This document shows positions 27,615-36,091 of a stretch of DNA of 64,000 nucleotides, one piece after another. Each line of letters begins with the position of its first letter. The first letter of the stretch is position 1. This DNA is from Bacteroidales bacterium (lineage in GTDB: Bacteria > Bacteroidota > Bacteroidia > Bacteroidales > VadinHA17), in assembly GCA_003142255.1 (NCBI GenBank), contig PLLO01000019.1:80971-144970 (forward strand), written 5' to 3'. Under the pieces are notes generated by a model. The model was not told the DNA's origin. It worked only from the letters and a program-made list of their open reading frames with translations, and searched no databases. Position numbers and translations under genes: made by a program.

Positions 27615-29094
27615 CGAGGCTGCTTAACTCTTCATGCTTATTAAAGAGCTTTTCACTTAATCCTTCATCGTTGAAGGCTTTCAGCTTTGAAACTGTATTA
27701 TCAATTACGCCAGCAGGAAACACATTGTCTTTTTCGAAGAAACCTCTTTTTTCAATAAGGCTTTCAGCCGATTCCCAGCATGACCCGGGAAGCGATTCCA
27801 GCTTTTTCTCCATCCCCTTTTTAGGCTTGCTGAAGATATTATAGTTTACATAAAGTGCATCGGCCAGTTCAAGAGCGCCTGGCATCTCCAGCCCATGCTC
27901 AATTGCAACAACTATCCCGGCAAAAAGTTTGTAAAGATCAGCGGAGGCATCCGGCGATCTAAGCTCCACGGTCTGTTTTGTTGGCATATCCTGGTATTCC
28001 GCACTATCTGCAGGATTGGCATCTTTTATCATATTCGTTGCCCCGTTCCAGCCAAGTGGAACCCTGATAAGCACGGACCTGTTCCTGTCGCCCCAGCAAA
28101 TATTTGTCGGAGCCTCCTGGTAGGGAACAAGCCTGAAGTAAGATGTAGGTATTGTATTGCCAAATGCTGTAAGGGCTTTTGAAAGGTCAAGAACCCCTGC
28201 AATCATTTTCCTGGCAGTATCACTCAGCCGTCCATCTTTTACCATAATGTTCTTCCCTTCCTTTTCAAGCATCATATGAACATGCATACCTGACCCCGCT
28301 TCGCCTACCGTTATTTTTGGAGCAAAGCTTACCTCGACTCCGTATTCAAATCCGAGCATCCTTAAGATCCATTTTGTAATCAAAAGCTGTTCTACCGCTT
28401 CGTCAGGTTCAACGGGCAGAAATTCTATCTCGTGCTGCTCAAAATCTTCTCCGTCCTTTGAAAAACTTCCGACTTCCGAATGGCCGTATTTGATCCGACA
28501 ACCGGCCCTGGCGCACATTTCGAGGGCTTCAACCCGCAGATCCTCAAATTTCGCAAATGGCTTTGACTGGTGATAACCCTTCTGTTCAATAAGAGGATAG
28601 AGCTCGTCATGAGGCGATTTAATATAATATTCAAGCTCACCGAAAGTCCTGATCCTGTAACCTGTCTTCTTCGTAAATCGGGAATATGCTTTCCTGAGGA
28701 TATATTCTGGTGCACTCTCAAGGGGATTGCCATTGCTGTTGTAAAATGAGCACAGGATCTCAAGAGTTGGTGTTTGAGTGAAGGGATTGACAAAGGCTGT
28801 CCGGTATCTTGGAATAACATACAGGTCGCTTGACCCGGACTCAACAAAAGAGAAAAGGCTTGATCCGTCTACTCTTTCGCCTGCCGTCAGAATAGATTCG
28901 AGATGTTCCCTGCTGAAGGGTACAAAGTTCAGTGATTTTAGCTTTCCGTCTTCAGCAGCATACCGGAAGTTGATCATGGATATCCCTTTCGCTTCGACAA
29001 ACTTTATGATATCGTCACGCGTGAAGTCATGTGCCGGCTTCTGCAGGAACTGAACAAGCTCATTCGGATTCAGGAGAACATCGTTAGTTTTCAT
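27589..29094 (-). CDS. Glutamine synthetase family protein
   Basis: A glutamate-ammonia ligase-fold protein of 501 residues. An N-terminal beta-Grasp segment (MINFRYAAEDGKLKSLNFVP) is followed by the catalytic domain, with the metal/ATP elements GEAGSGMHVHMML, TSYFRLVPYQEAPTNICWGDRNRSVLIRVP, and the late ELRSPDASADLYKLFAG. Many invariant residues of the type I catalytic core are present, but I do not see the NLYDLP-like adenylylation site. The motif PDASADLYK near the end matches active-site Glu/Arg-containing sequences. A gamma-glutamyl-polyamine synthetase or other GS-like ligase cannot be excluded. Confidence 0.85.
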   Translation of the reverse strand: MKTNDVLLNPNELVQFLQKPAHDFTRDDIIKFVEAKGISMINFRYAAEDGKLKSLNFVPFSREHLESILTAGERVDGSSLFSFVESGSSDLYVIPRYRTAFVNPFTQTPTLEILCSFYNSNGNPLESAPEYILRKAYSRFTKKTGYRIRTFGELEYYIKSPHDELYPLIEQKGYHQSKPFAKFEDLRVEALEMCARAGCRIKYGHSEVGSFSKDGEDFEQHEIEFLPVEPDEAVEQLLITKWILRMLGFEYGVEVSFAPKITVGEAGSGMHVHMMLEKEGKNIMVKDGRLSDTARKMIAGVLDLSKALTAFGNTIPTSYFRLVPYQEAPTNICWGDRNRSVLIRVPLGWNGATNMIKDANPADSAEYQDMPTKQTVELRSPDASADLYKLFAGIVVAIEHGLEMPGALELADALYVNYNIFSKPKKGMEKKLESLPGSCWESAESLIEKRGFFEKDNVFPAGVIDNTVSKLKAFNDEGLSEKLFNKHEELSSLVKEFLHCN

Positions 29095-29181
29095 ATTTTC
29101 AAAATTGAGTTTGTAAAAGTATATATTTAACCGAAGCCTTCAGATGCTAAAAATCATAATACTTGCATATTGCCTTACAGG

Positions 29182-29211
29182 TTGAATATTACCCTTTTTT
29201 GATTATTTTTG
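29182..29211 (+). promoter_or_regulatory. Promoter of the HGLFH-type lipoprotein gene
   Basis: A -33 TTG (29182-29184) and a -7 TATTTTTG (29204-29211) are separated by exactly 19 bases. The pattern TTG-N19-TAnnTTTG is a full match to the Bacteroidota consensus. The lipoprotein ATG follows 20 bases after the -7 box. Confidence 0.7.
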
Positions 29212-29231
29212 GAGCAGTTAAAGAGCATTAA

Positions 29232-30533
29232 ATGAAAAAATGGATAATTTTTCCTTTAATAATATTTCTTTTCAGCTGCAAGGGGAAGCAGCCTGAAACA
29301 TATTTTACTCCTGAAAAGGCAATCGGGTATTTTAAGAAGGTCGAAGATGCCTGCAACAGGGATAATGGGAAATTATGGGGGAAAAATCTCTACGGACCGG
29401 TTATTTTCATTGAACGCGGCACCAGGAGGATCATTTCAAATTTTCCGGATAATGAAGGGCTTCTGAAAGAAAAGGATGGAGTTTATATTGGCAATTATCC
29501 CAAAGAGTCTGTTATTTACAACGGTCCTGTTACTTTTGGAGGAAAGCTGTACGGGATGGCCCCTCTTCCGCCCGAAGAGGATGAATACAGGATAATCAAC
29601 AGAGCTATCCATGGCCTTTTTCACCGGTACCAGGAGATGACAGGCTATACCTCATCGGGGTATATGACCGTTAACATGGATGAAAAAAATGCGAGACTCT
29701 GGTTCAAGCTTGAATTAAAGGCGCTCAGAAAAGCTCTTAATTCACAAGGCGAGGAACAGGAGCTTGCAATCAGGGATGCCCTGGTTTTCAGGGGTGCCAA
29801 CCATGAATTCTACCAGAAATATGTTAAAGACGAAATCAAATTTGAAAATTATGAGGGTCTTGCAACTTTCACATATACACTGCTTTCCACTAACTTCCCG
29901 GAAGAATTTAACCGGCGGCTGATGGAAAATCTCGATAGGATATATTCTATACAATCATATTCAAGGTCATACGGGGCTATTCAGGGTGCTCTTTATGCTA
30001 CCCTGCTATACCGGAAAAGCTTGGATTTTACCACCATAAAATCTGAAAATACCGATCTCGGGGAACTTGTCAGAAAAATGTATAACATCCAGCTCCCTGC
30101 AGTATGCCGTGATGTGGCTGGCAGCCTTGCTCTCAACTACGACCTTGAGGCAATAAGAGCCGAAGAAGCAAAACGTGAATCAGACATACTGGAGAGGATC
30201 CACAGGATGACCAGCACTTTTACTGAAAAACCGGTGGTTTTTCTCGAACTCGAAAGCCCTTACTTTGATTTTGAGCTTGAAGATATTCACGCCATGGATA
30301 CTCTTGGCACACTTTACAGCAAGCTGCGTGTTTCAGATAACTGGGGAAAACTCACTGTAGAAGAAGGAGGCTGCCTGGTTTCAAATAATTTCAAATTCCT
30401 GAGAATAACTGCCAAAGGATTTAAGTTTGATAAAAACAGGTTCGAGGGCGAAGGATGGGTACTTCTGCTTAATAACGAATGGGAACTTGTTCCTGTGAAT
30501 CAGAATTATTTCGTCAGGAAACTGCTGCCGTAA
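29232..30533 (+). CDS. Lipoprotein of unknown function with a degenerate zincin-like pattern
   Basis: A 433-residue protein with a lipoprotein signal (MKKWIIFPLIIFLFSC, Cys16). I do not recognise a known family. It contains IHGLFHRYQE (His127, His131) and, about 80 residues later, YEGLATFTY (Glu208), which resembles a zinc peptidase layout of HExxH plus a downstream EGxA, except that the catalytic Glu of HExxH is replaced by Gly. The C-terminal 100 residues look beta-rich. It may be a peptidase-like binding protein. It is a single-gene unit with its own strong promoter and ends at a compound palindrome. Confidence 0.8.
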   Translation: MKKWIIFPLIIFLFSCKGKQPETYFTPEKAIGYFKKVEDACNRDNGKLWGKNLYGPVIFIERGTRRIISNFPDNEGLLKEKDGVYIGNYPKESVIYNGPVTFGGKLYGMAPLPPEEDEYRIINRAIHGLFHRYQEMTGYTSSGYMTVNMDEKNARLWFKLELKALRKALNSQGEEQELAIRDALVFRGANHEFYQKYVKDEIKFENYEGLATFTYTLLSTNFPEEFNRRLMENLDRIYSIQSYSRSYGAIQGALYATLLYRKSLDFTTIKSENTDLGELVRKMYNIQLPAVCRDVAGSLALNYDLEAIRAEEAKRESDILERIHRMTSTFTEKPVVFLELESPYFDFELEDIHAMDTLGTLYSKLRVSDNWGKLTVEEGGCLVSNNFKFLRITAKGFKFDKNRFEGEGWVLLLNNEWELVPVNQNYFVRKLLP

Positions 30534-30659
30534 CCCCCGGCCACGCTAAAGCATGGCCTGCCCCCTAAAGGGGGCCTATTACAGTAGATAAATCTGAATA
30601 AGTTAACCGAGTTAGGCCCCCTTCAGGGGGCGATCCCGCGTATCACGCGGGACGGGGGT
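30534..30659. repeat. Compound palindromic element with two inner and two flanking hairpins
   Basis: It fills the gap between two convergent genes. From left to right: an outer ACCCCC arm, an imperfect hairpin GGCCACGCTAAAGCATGGCC (30539-30558), the hairpin GCCCCCTAAAGGGGGC (30560-30575), a spacer of 40 bases, the hairpin GCCCCCTTCAGGGGGC (30616-30631), a hairpin CCCGCGTATCACGCGGG (30635-30651), and an outer GGGGGTTT arm. It could act as a terminator for both genes. No coding potential. Confidence 0.8.
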
Positions 30660-33293
30660 TTATTTCTTCTTTAGTTCTTTTACTCTCTCTTCAAGTGATT
30701 TAATTTTGGAATCAGCGTCGCTTTTCTTTTTTCTTTCAAGATCCAGCACACTGGCAGGAGCATTCTTAACAAATCGCTCGTTGTCGAGTTTTTTCATTAC
30801 AGATGCAAGAAATCCCCTGTAATAATCCAGCTCTTCGTGAATTCTTGCCATTTCACCCTCGACATCAAGCTTATCACCAACAGGAATAAAAAACTCGGTA
30901 GTGTTAACCATGAAGGAGGCTGCTCCTTTCTCTTTTTCTTTAATGAATCTGATTTCCGATAAATTGCAAAGCCTGACAATAACGGGGAGAAATTCCATGT
31001 CATATTTATCCTCATCAGATTTAATATAAAGGATCAGGCTCTCCTTGTTCGGAATATTCTTTTCCTTGCGAAGAGTTCTCACGGCGCTTATGGTCTCCTT
31101 TACCGTATCGAATCTCAGCACCATCTCCTTGTTGAACATTCTGGATGCAGGCATTGGTGAGATCATAAGGCTTTCGCCATCTTTTCTCTCCTCAAGCATC
31201 TGCCATATCTCCTCGGTGATGAACGGCATGAAAGGGTGCAGAAGCCTGAGAAGCGAATCAAACATTCCTGATGTAGCCTTGAAGGTTATTTTATCAACAG
31301 GTTTCTCATAATCAGGTTTGATGCTTTCGAGGTACCATCCTGAAAACTCATCCCAGAATAGTTTGTACACATTCATCAGCGCTTCTGATATCCTGAATTT
31401 TCTGAAGTTTGCATCGATCTCAGCTGTAGATTTCTTTATAACTTCATTCATCCATTTTACAGCTGCTTTCGATGATTCGGGATGATCAATATTTTCATCG
31501 ACTTTCCATCCCCTGACGAGCCTGAAGGCATTCCATATCTTATTTGCGAAATTGCGGCCCTGTTCCGGAAGTGAATCGTCGTACAAAAGATCATTCCCTG
31601 CAGGAGAGCATAAAAGCATTCCGACACGTACTCCGTCGGCACCATATTTCCCGATCAGATCAAGCGGCTCTGGCGAATTACCGAGCGATTTTGACATTTT
31701 TCTTCTCTGATGGTCGCGTACCATACCGGTAAGGTAAACGTTGCTGAATGGTTTTTCTCCCCGGTATTCACAGCCGGCAATGATCATCCTTGCAACCCAG
31801 AAGAACAATATGTCTGGTGCAGTTATGAGATCATTTGTCGGGTAATAGTATTTAATATCCGCATTATCCGGCTCAAGAATTCCATTGAATGAGGTTATTG
31901 GCCAAAGCCATGAGGAGAACCAGGTGTCAAGAACATCCTCATCCTGCCTCAGGTCGCTCTCCTTAAGAGTTTTGTTACCGCTCTTTTCCCTTGCAAGCTT
32001 CAGGGCCCCGGCGGCATTCTCCGCAACGACGAACTCATTGCCTTTGTAGTACCAGGCCGGTATCCTGTGTCCCCACCAGAGCTGGCGGCTGATACACCAA
32101 TCGTGCACATTCTCCATCCAGTGACGGTACAGATTTTTGAATTTTGCGGGATGGAGATGCACATCGCCATTCATCACGGCATCAAGAGCCGGTTTCGATA
32201 TGCCGTCCATTTTCATGAACCATTGCATCGAGAGCTTTGGCTCAATAATAGCGTGCGTGCGCTCAGAACGCCCAATCTTGTTGTCATATGGAACAACCTT
32301 CACAAGGTTTCCTGTATGCCTGAGTTCTTTTTCTGAAAGTTCCCTTGCGGAAAACCTGTCGATTCCGACAAACATAGCAGCATTTGAACTTATGGTTCCG
32401 TCTTCATTGAAAATGTCGATTGACTCAAGGTTATGCTTTTGCCCTATCTCATAGTCATTTATATCGTGCGCCGGCGTTATTTTCAGACATCCTGTTCCAA
32501 ACTCCATATCGACATACTCGTCAAAAATAAAAGGGACTTCCCTGTTTGCCATCGGAACAATTACTTTCTTGCCCTTAAGGTGTTTATACCTTTCGTCATT
32601 TGGATTTGCACATACGGCAGTATCGCCAAGGATTGTTTCCGGCCGTGTCGTTGCTACGGTCACATAATCATTCCAGCCAACAATTTTATACCGCACATAA
32701 TAGAGTTTCGACTGCTCTTCAGTAAAATATACCTCTTCGTCCGATACGGCAGTTCTTGCCTGCGGATCCCAGTTGACCATCCTTACTCCCCTGTAGATAA
32801 GCCCTTTGTTATAAAGGTCAACAAACACTTTTATTACAGAATCATATCGCTTGTCATCCATTGTGAAAAGAGTTCTTTCCCAGTCACACGATGCTCCAAG
32901 CTTCTTCAGCTGTTCAAGGATTATTCCTCCGTGCTTATTGGTCCATTCCCATGCATGTTCCATGAATTTTTCCCTCGAGATGGATCTCTTCTCAATACCC
33001 TCGCTTTTAAGCTTGGCAACTACCTTGGCTTCAGTGGCAATGGATGCATGGTCAGTTCCCGGCACCCAGCATGCATTTTTGCCAAGCATCCTGGCTCTGC
33101 GAACAAGCACATCCTGGATTGTATTGTTCAGCATGTGCCCCATGTGGAGCACTCCGGTCACATTCGGCGGAGGAATAACGATGGTATATGGTTCTCTTTC
33201 GTCGGGGGTACTCCTGAAAAAGCCGTGCTTCATCCAGTAATCGTACCACTTGCTCTCTGCCTTTCCGGGCTCATATTTGGAAGGTATATCCAT
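30660..33293 (-). CDS. valS: Valyl-tRNA synthetase
   Basis: Charges tRNA-Val. The class I signatures are present: the HIGH variant in GVLHMGHML (residues 50-53), KMSKS (532-536), the editing domain (about 195-345), and the anticodon-binding domain. At the C-terminus lies the valine-specific coiled coil ([19 protein letters not shown] and [23 protein letters not shown]). Length 877 is usual. A -7 promoter box lies upstream, and no T-box leader is expected in this phylum. Confidence 0.98.
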   Translation of the reverse strand: MDIPSKYEPGKAESKWYDYWMKHGFFRSTPDEREPYTIVIPPPNVTGVLHMGHMLNNTIQDVLVRRARMLGKNACWVPGTDHASIATEAKVVAKLKSEGIEKRSISREKFMEHAWEWTNKHGGIILEQLKKLGASCDWERTLFTMDDKRYDSVIKVFVDLYNKGLIYRGVRMVNWDPQARTAVSDEEVYFTEEQSKLYYVRYKIVGWNDYVTVATTRPETILGDTAVCANPNDERYKHLKGKKVIVPMANREVPFIFDEYVDMEFGTGCLKITPAHDINDYEIGQKHNLESIDIFNEDGTISSNAAMFVGIDRFSARELSEKELRHTGNLVKVVPYDNKIGRSERTHAIIEPKLSMQWFMKMDGISKPALDAVMNGDVHLHPAKFKNLYRHWMENVHDWCISRQLWWGHRIPAWYYKGNEFVVAENAAGALKLAREKSGNKTLKESDLRQDEDVLDTWFSSWLWPITSFNGILEPDNADIKYYYPTNDLITAPDILFFWVARMIIAGCEYRGEKPFSNVYLTGMVRDHQRRKMSKSLGNSPEPLDLIGKYGADGVRVGMLLCSPAGNDLLYDDSLPEQGRNFANKIWNAFRLVRGWKVDENIDHPESSKAAVKWMNEVIKKSTAEIDANFRKFRISEALMNVYKLFWDEFSGWYLESIKPDYEKPVDKITFKATSGMFDSLLRLLHPFMPFITEEIWQMLEERKDGESLMISPMPASRMFNKEMVLRFDTVKETISAVRTLRKEKNIPNKESLILYIKSDEDKYDMEFLPVIVRLCNLSEIRFIKEKEKGAASFMVNTTEFFIPVGDKLDVEGEMARIHEELDYYRGFLASVMKKLDNERFVKNAPASVLDLERKKKSDADSKIKSLEERVKELKKK

Positions 33294-33327
33294 CGATAGG
33301 GTAGGTAAGGTTAGTTTAGTTGATCTG

Positions 33328-33335
33328 CAAAATTA
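33328..33335 (-). promoter_or_regulatory. Candidate -7 promoter box for valS
   Basis: The minus strand reads TAATTTTG, fitting TAnnTTTG, 34 bases upstream of the valS ATG. A TTG lies 16 bases further upstream, slightly closer than the consensus. Confidence 0.5.
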
Positions 33336-33387
33336 GAAATTATTATGAATTCAATATTTTATTTACTTTCAATACTTACTGACTAAA

Positions 33388-33434
33388 ATAATGAGATTCT
33401 TCGCTTCACTTCATTCCGCTCAGAATCTCATTAT
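33388..33434. repeat. 13-bp inverted repeat with a 21-base loop (dispersed Bacteroidota hairpin)
   Basis: ATAATGAGATTCT (33388-33400) and its exact inverse AGAATCTCATTAT (33422-33434) enclose TCGCTTCACTTCATTCCGCTC. The GAGATTC...GAATCTC palindrome with a TCGCTTCACTTCA-like loop resembles a repeat I associate with intergenic regions of many Bacteroidota genomes. Here it lies between the divergent valS and aminotransferase genes. Confidence 0.7.
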
Positions 33435-33501
33435 AATTTCATAAATTATCCGTTTAATAATGATTTACTTTGCATAGGATTATAAAATGTAAAAATAAAC
33501 T

Positions 33502-34701
33502 ATGCCGTCAATATCTGAGAAAGGCAAGGCTATGCCTGCATCCCCGATCAGGAAGCTTGTCCCTTATGCTGAAGAAGCAAAAAGAAAAGGAAGAAAGGTT
33601 TACCATCTGAATATCGGGCAGCCAGATATTCCGACACCCGAAGTTGCACTGAATGCCATTCGCAACCTCGATCTGAAAGTGATAGAATACAGCCACTCCG
33701 CCGGAAATGAATCGTATCGCCTCAAGCTTGCCGCCTATTACCGGAAGATCGGCATCAATATAGATCATACCGAAATACTCATTACTACCGGAGGGTCTGA
33801 AGCAATTCTCTTCGCACTGATGACATGCCTTAACCCGGGCGATGAAGTGATCATCCCTGAGCCATATTATGCCAATTATAACGGTTTTGCCACAACGGCC
33901 GGAGTTAAAATCGTTCCTGTTGCTTCCCATATCACGAATGATTTTGCGCTTCCTCCCATCCCGGAAATTGAGAAGAAGATAACTCCAAAAACCAAAGGTA
34001 TTATCGTCTGCAATCCCAATAATCCAACAGGATACCTGTATTCAAAGGAGGAGCTTTTTCACCTCAGGGATATTGTTAAAAGACATGATCTATATCTCTT
34101 TTCAGATGAGGCGTACCGCGAGTTCTGCTACGACGGGGCTGAACATTTTTCTTCAATGAACCTGGAGGGAATTGAGAAAAATGTCATTCTGATTGATTCC
34201 ATTTCGAAACGATACAGTGAATGCGGGGTTAGGATCGGAGCTCTGATAACCAGGAACAAAGAGGTAATTTCCACAGCTTTGAAATTTGCACAGGCCCGTC
34301 TTTCACCTCCTGGACTAGGTCAGATTGCGGGTGAGGCTTCAATTGATACTCCGCCCGAGTACTTCAGGGAAGTAAATAAGGAGTATACAGCCAGGCGTAA
34401 TTATATGGTAGAGGCTCTTAACAAGATCCCCGGGGTCTATTGCCCTAAGCCAAAAGGTGCTTTTTATGCCATGGTAAAACTACCGGTTGACAATGCTGAC
34501 AAATTTGCGCAATGGCTGCTTGAGGATTTTGAATATAAGAACCAGACTGTGATGGTCGCTCCTGGATCCGGATTTTATTCTGACCCCTCCTCAGGCAAAG
34601 ATGAAGTTCGAATCGCTTACGTCCTTAAGATCGATGACCTTAAGAATGCGATGGAGACTTTGGCAGAAGCATTAAAAGTTTATCCGGGAAGGAAAATGTA
34701 A
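33502..34701 (+). CDS. Pyridoxal-phosphate aminotransferase, class I (aspartate aminotransferase-like)
   Basis: A 399-residue fold-type I aminotransferase. The PLP-binding lysine is Lys236 in DSISKRYSE, the NPNNPTG motif lies at about 171-177, and the ring-contacting Asp202 is in SDEAYREF. The C-terminal domain is complete. The N-terminal segment has the family Gly-Gln-Pro-Asp-Ile-Pro-Thr-Pro run. The exact substrate (aspartate, aromatic or other amino acids) cannot be read from the sequence, so no symbol is given. It is divergent from valS and convergent with the NamZ-like gene. An imperfect promoter-like TACTTTG lies upstream, one base short of the -7 consensus. Confidence 0.92.
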   Translation: MPSISEKGKAMPASPIRKLVPYAEEAKRKGRKVYHLNIGQPDIPTPEVALNAIRNLDLKVIEYSHSAGNESYRLKLAAYYRKIGINIDHTEILITTGGSEAILFALMTCLNPGDEVIIPEPYYANYNGFATTAGVKIVPVASHITNDFALPPIPEIEKKITPKTKGIIVCNPNNPTGYLYSKEELFHLRDIVKRHDLYLFSDEAYREFCYDGAEHFSSMNLEGIEKNVILIDSISKRYSECGVRIGALITRNKEVISTALKFAQARLSPPGLGQIAGEASIDTPPEYFREVNKEYTARRNYMVEALNKIPGVYCPKPKGAFYAMVKLPVDNADKFAQWLLEDFEYKNQTVMVAPGSGFYSDPSSGKDEVRIAYVLKIDDLKNAMETLAEALKVYPGRKM

Positions 34702-34822
34702 AACCCCCAGCCATCAGCCAGTTGGCTGATGGCTTGCCCCCTAAAGGGGGCTAAAATTCCGAATATTTTAGTAACTTGTTTAGATATAGAGTATTAGCCC
34801 CCCTTTAGGGGGGGTGGGGGGC
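34702..34822. repeat. Compound palindromic element between convergent genes
   Basis: Same architecture as the element near 30.6 kb. An outer ACCCCC arm, a perfect 11-bp-stem hairpin GCCATCAGCCAGTTGGCTGATGGC (34710-34733), the hairpin GCCCCCTAAAGGGGGC (34736-34751), an AT-rich spacer, a second hairpin CCCCCCTTTAGGGGGG (about 34797-34814), and a GGTGGGGGGC arm. The first inner hairpin differs entirely from the corresponding one in the other element, while the C5-G5 hairpin is identical. Confidence 0.8.
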
Positions 34823-35989
34823 TTATTTATAAAGCAGATATTTCTGTCTGATTTTGCTGAATTTATCCAGTCCATCCCGCCAGGATGCCTTGATCTGATC
34901 AGCGGTCATTCCCTTCCCAATCTGCTCCCTTAAAACCGGACCGCAAGCCAGAACATCAAAATATGCTGTAAAGAATTTATCTTTCTGAGGATAATCCTGC
35001 CATGCTTCGATCAGCCACTCAAGGTTAATTCCGCGATATGGCACAAGCTTTTCTTTAATTGCATCACGAAGGTCTTTCCCGTAACATTTCAATCCCTCAA
35101 GAGAAGGATTCTTTGCTCCCGGAACACTTACCGGAGTAAAGCTGAATCCTTTGTCAGGCAGCAATGGTGATCCGTAAACCTGGAACGGGAATGGAGTTCC
35201 CCTGCCAAGAGAGATGTTTGTCCCCTCAAAGAAACATATCGACGGGTAGAGATAAACTGAAGTCTGGTTCGGCAGGTTTGGCGATGGTTTTACAGGAAGT
35301 TCATAATATGTCTTATGAGTGTAATATTTACACTTAATCACTTGCAGGTCACATTTGACTCCTCCCTTAAGCCATTTCTCTCCGTTGATCATCATGGCAT
35401 ATTCTCCGATAGTCATGCCGTAAACGACAGGAACGGGGTGCATCCCGACAAAAGACCTGAATGTCGTGTCAGCTATATTCCCGTCAATATAAAATCCATT
35501 CGGATCAGGCCTGTCGAGAACAATGCATTTGACCTTGTTCTCAGCACAGGCTTCCATCACATAATGAAGAGTTGAAATATAAGTGTAGAATCTGACCCCC
35601 ACATCCTGAATATCAAATATCACAACTTCGATCCCGTCCAGATCTTTCGGAAACGGTTTACTATGAGACCCATAAAGGCTTATGACAGGTAATCCTGTAA
35701 CAGCATCTTTCCCGTCAGAAATCGATTCACCGGCATCTGCGGCTCCCCGGAAGCCATGTTCCGGGGCGAATATTCTCTTTACATCAATGCCTTTGCTCAC
35801 AAGGAAATCCACAATGTTCATGTTCCCGGTCATTGATGTCTGGTTAGCAACTACGGCTACCGTCTTACCGGTAATCAGAGGCATATAAAGATAAGGTCTT
35901 CCGGCTCCGGGAACTGGCGCTTTTCGCACTCCGTAACAGGCCGAAGTTAAAAGAATCAATATAAGTAACAGGTGGAAATGTGGCTTCAT
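34823..35989 (-). CDS. DUF1343 protein, NamZ-like exo-beta-N-acetylmuramidase (lipoprotein)
   Basis: Belongs to the DUF1343 family, in which NamZ-type members cleave terminal MurNAc from peptidoglycan fragments for cell-wall recycling. The ATG at 35989 gives a lipoprotein signal (MKPHFHLLLILILLTSAC); an in-frame ATG at 36001 adds four residues. The family blocks are visible: VANQTSMTGN, FAPEHGFRGAADAGE, VVIFDIQDVGVRFYTYISTL and RPDPNGFYIDG. Length fits. It sits beside a LolC/E permease (divergent). The catalytic assignment follows from the family, not from residues I can prove active here. Confidence 0.9.
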   Translation of the reverse strand: MKPHFHLLLILILLTSACYGVRKAPVPGAGRPYLYMPLITGKTVAVVANQTSMTGNMNIVDFLVSKGIDVKRIFAPEHGFRGAADAGESISDGKDAVTGLPVISLYGSHSKPFPKDLDGIEVVIFDIQDVGVRFYTYISTLHYVMEACAENKVKCIVLDRPDPNGFYIDGNIADTTFRSFVGMHPVPVVYGMTIGEYAMMINGEKWLKGGVKCDLQVIKCKYYTHKTYYELPVKPSPNLPNQTSVYLYPSICFFEGTNISLGRGTPFPFQVYGSPLLPDKGFSFTPVSVPGAKNPSLEGLKCYGKDLRDAIKEKLVPYRGINLEWLIEAWQDYPQKDKFFTAYFDVLACGPVLREQIGKGMTADQIKASWRDGLDKFSKIRQKYLLYK

Positions 35990-36067
35990 CACAACACGCA
36001 TTGTAATTGTAAATCTATGATTTTAATACCATATTTCAGGTCGCACGGGAATCATTTGATTATTTAT

Positions 36068-36075
36068 TAAATTTG
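36068..36075 (+). promoter_or_regulatory. Candidate -7 promoter box of the LolC/E-type permease gene
   Basis: TAAATTTG lies 16 bases before the ATG and fits TAnnTTTG. No convincing -33 TTG at the usual distance. Confidence 0.45.
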
Positions 36076-36091
36076 AACACTTATGTAACAC

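Noticed and set aside
32433-33299. A 288-codon open frame on the plus strand, opposite valS
   Set aside because: It is antisense to the strongly conserved N-terminal part of valS, has no recognisable domain, and its composition mirrors the valS codons. Long antisense frames are common in this window.
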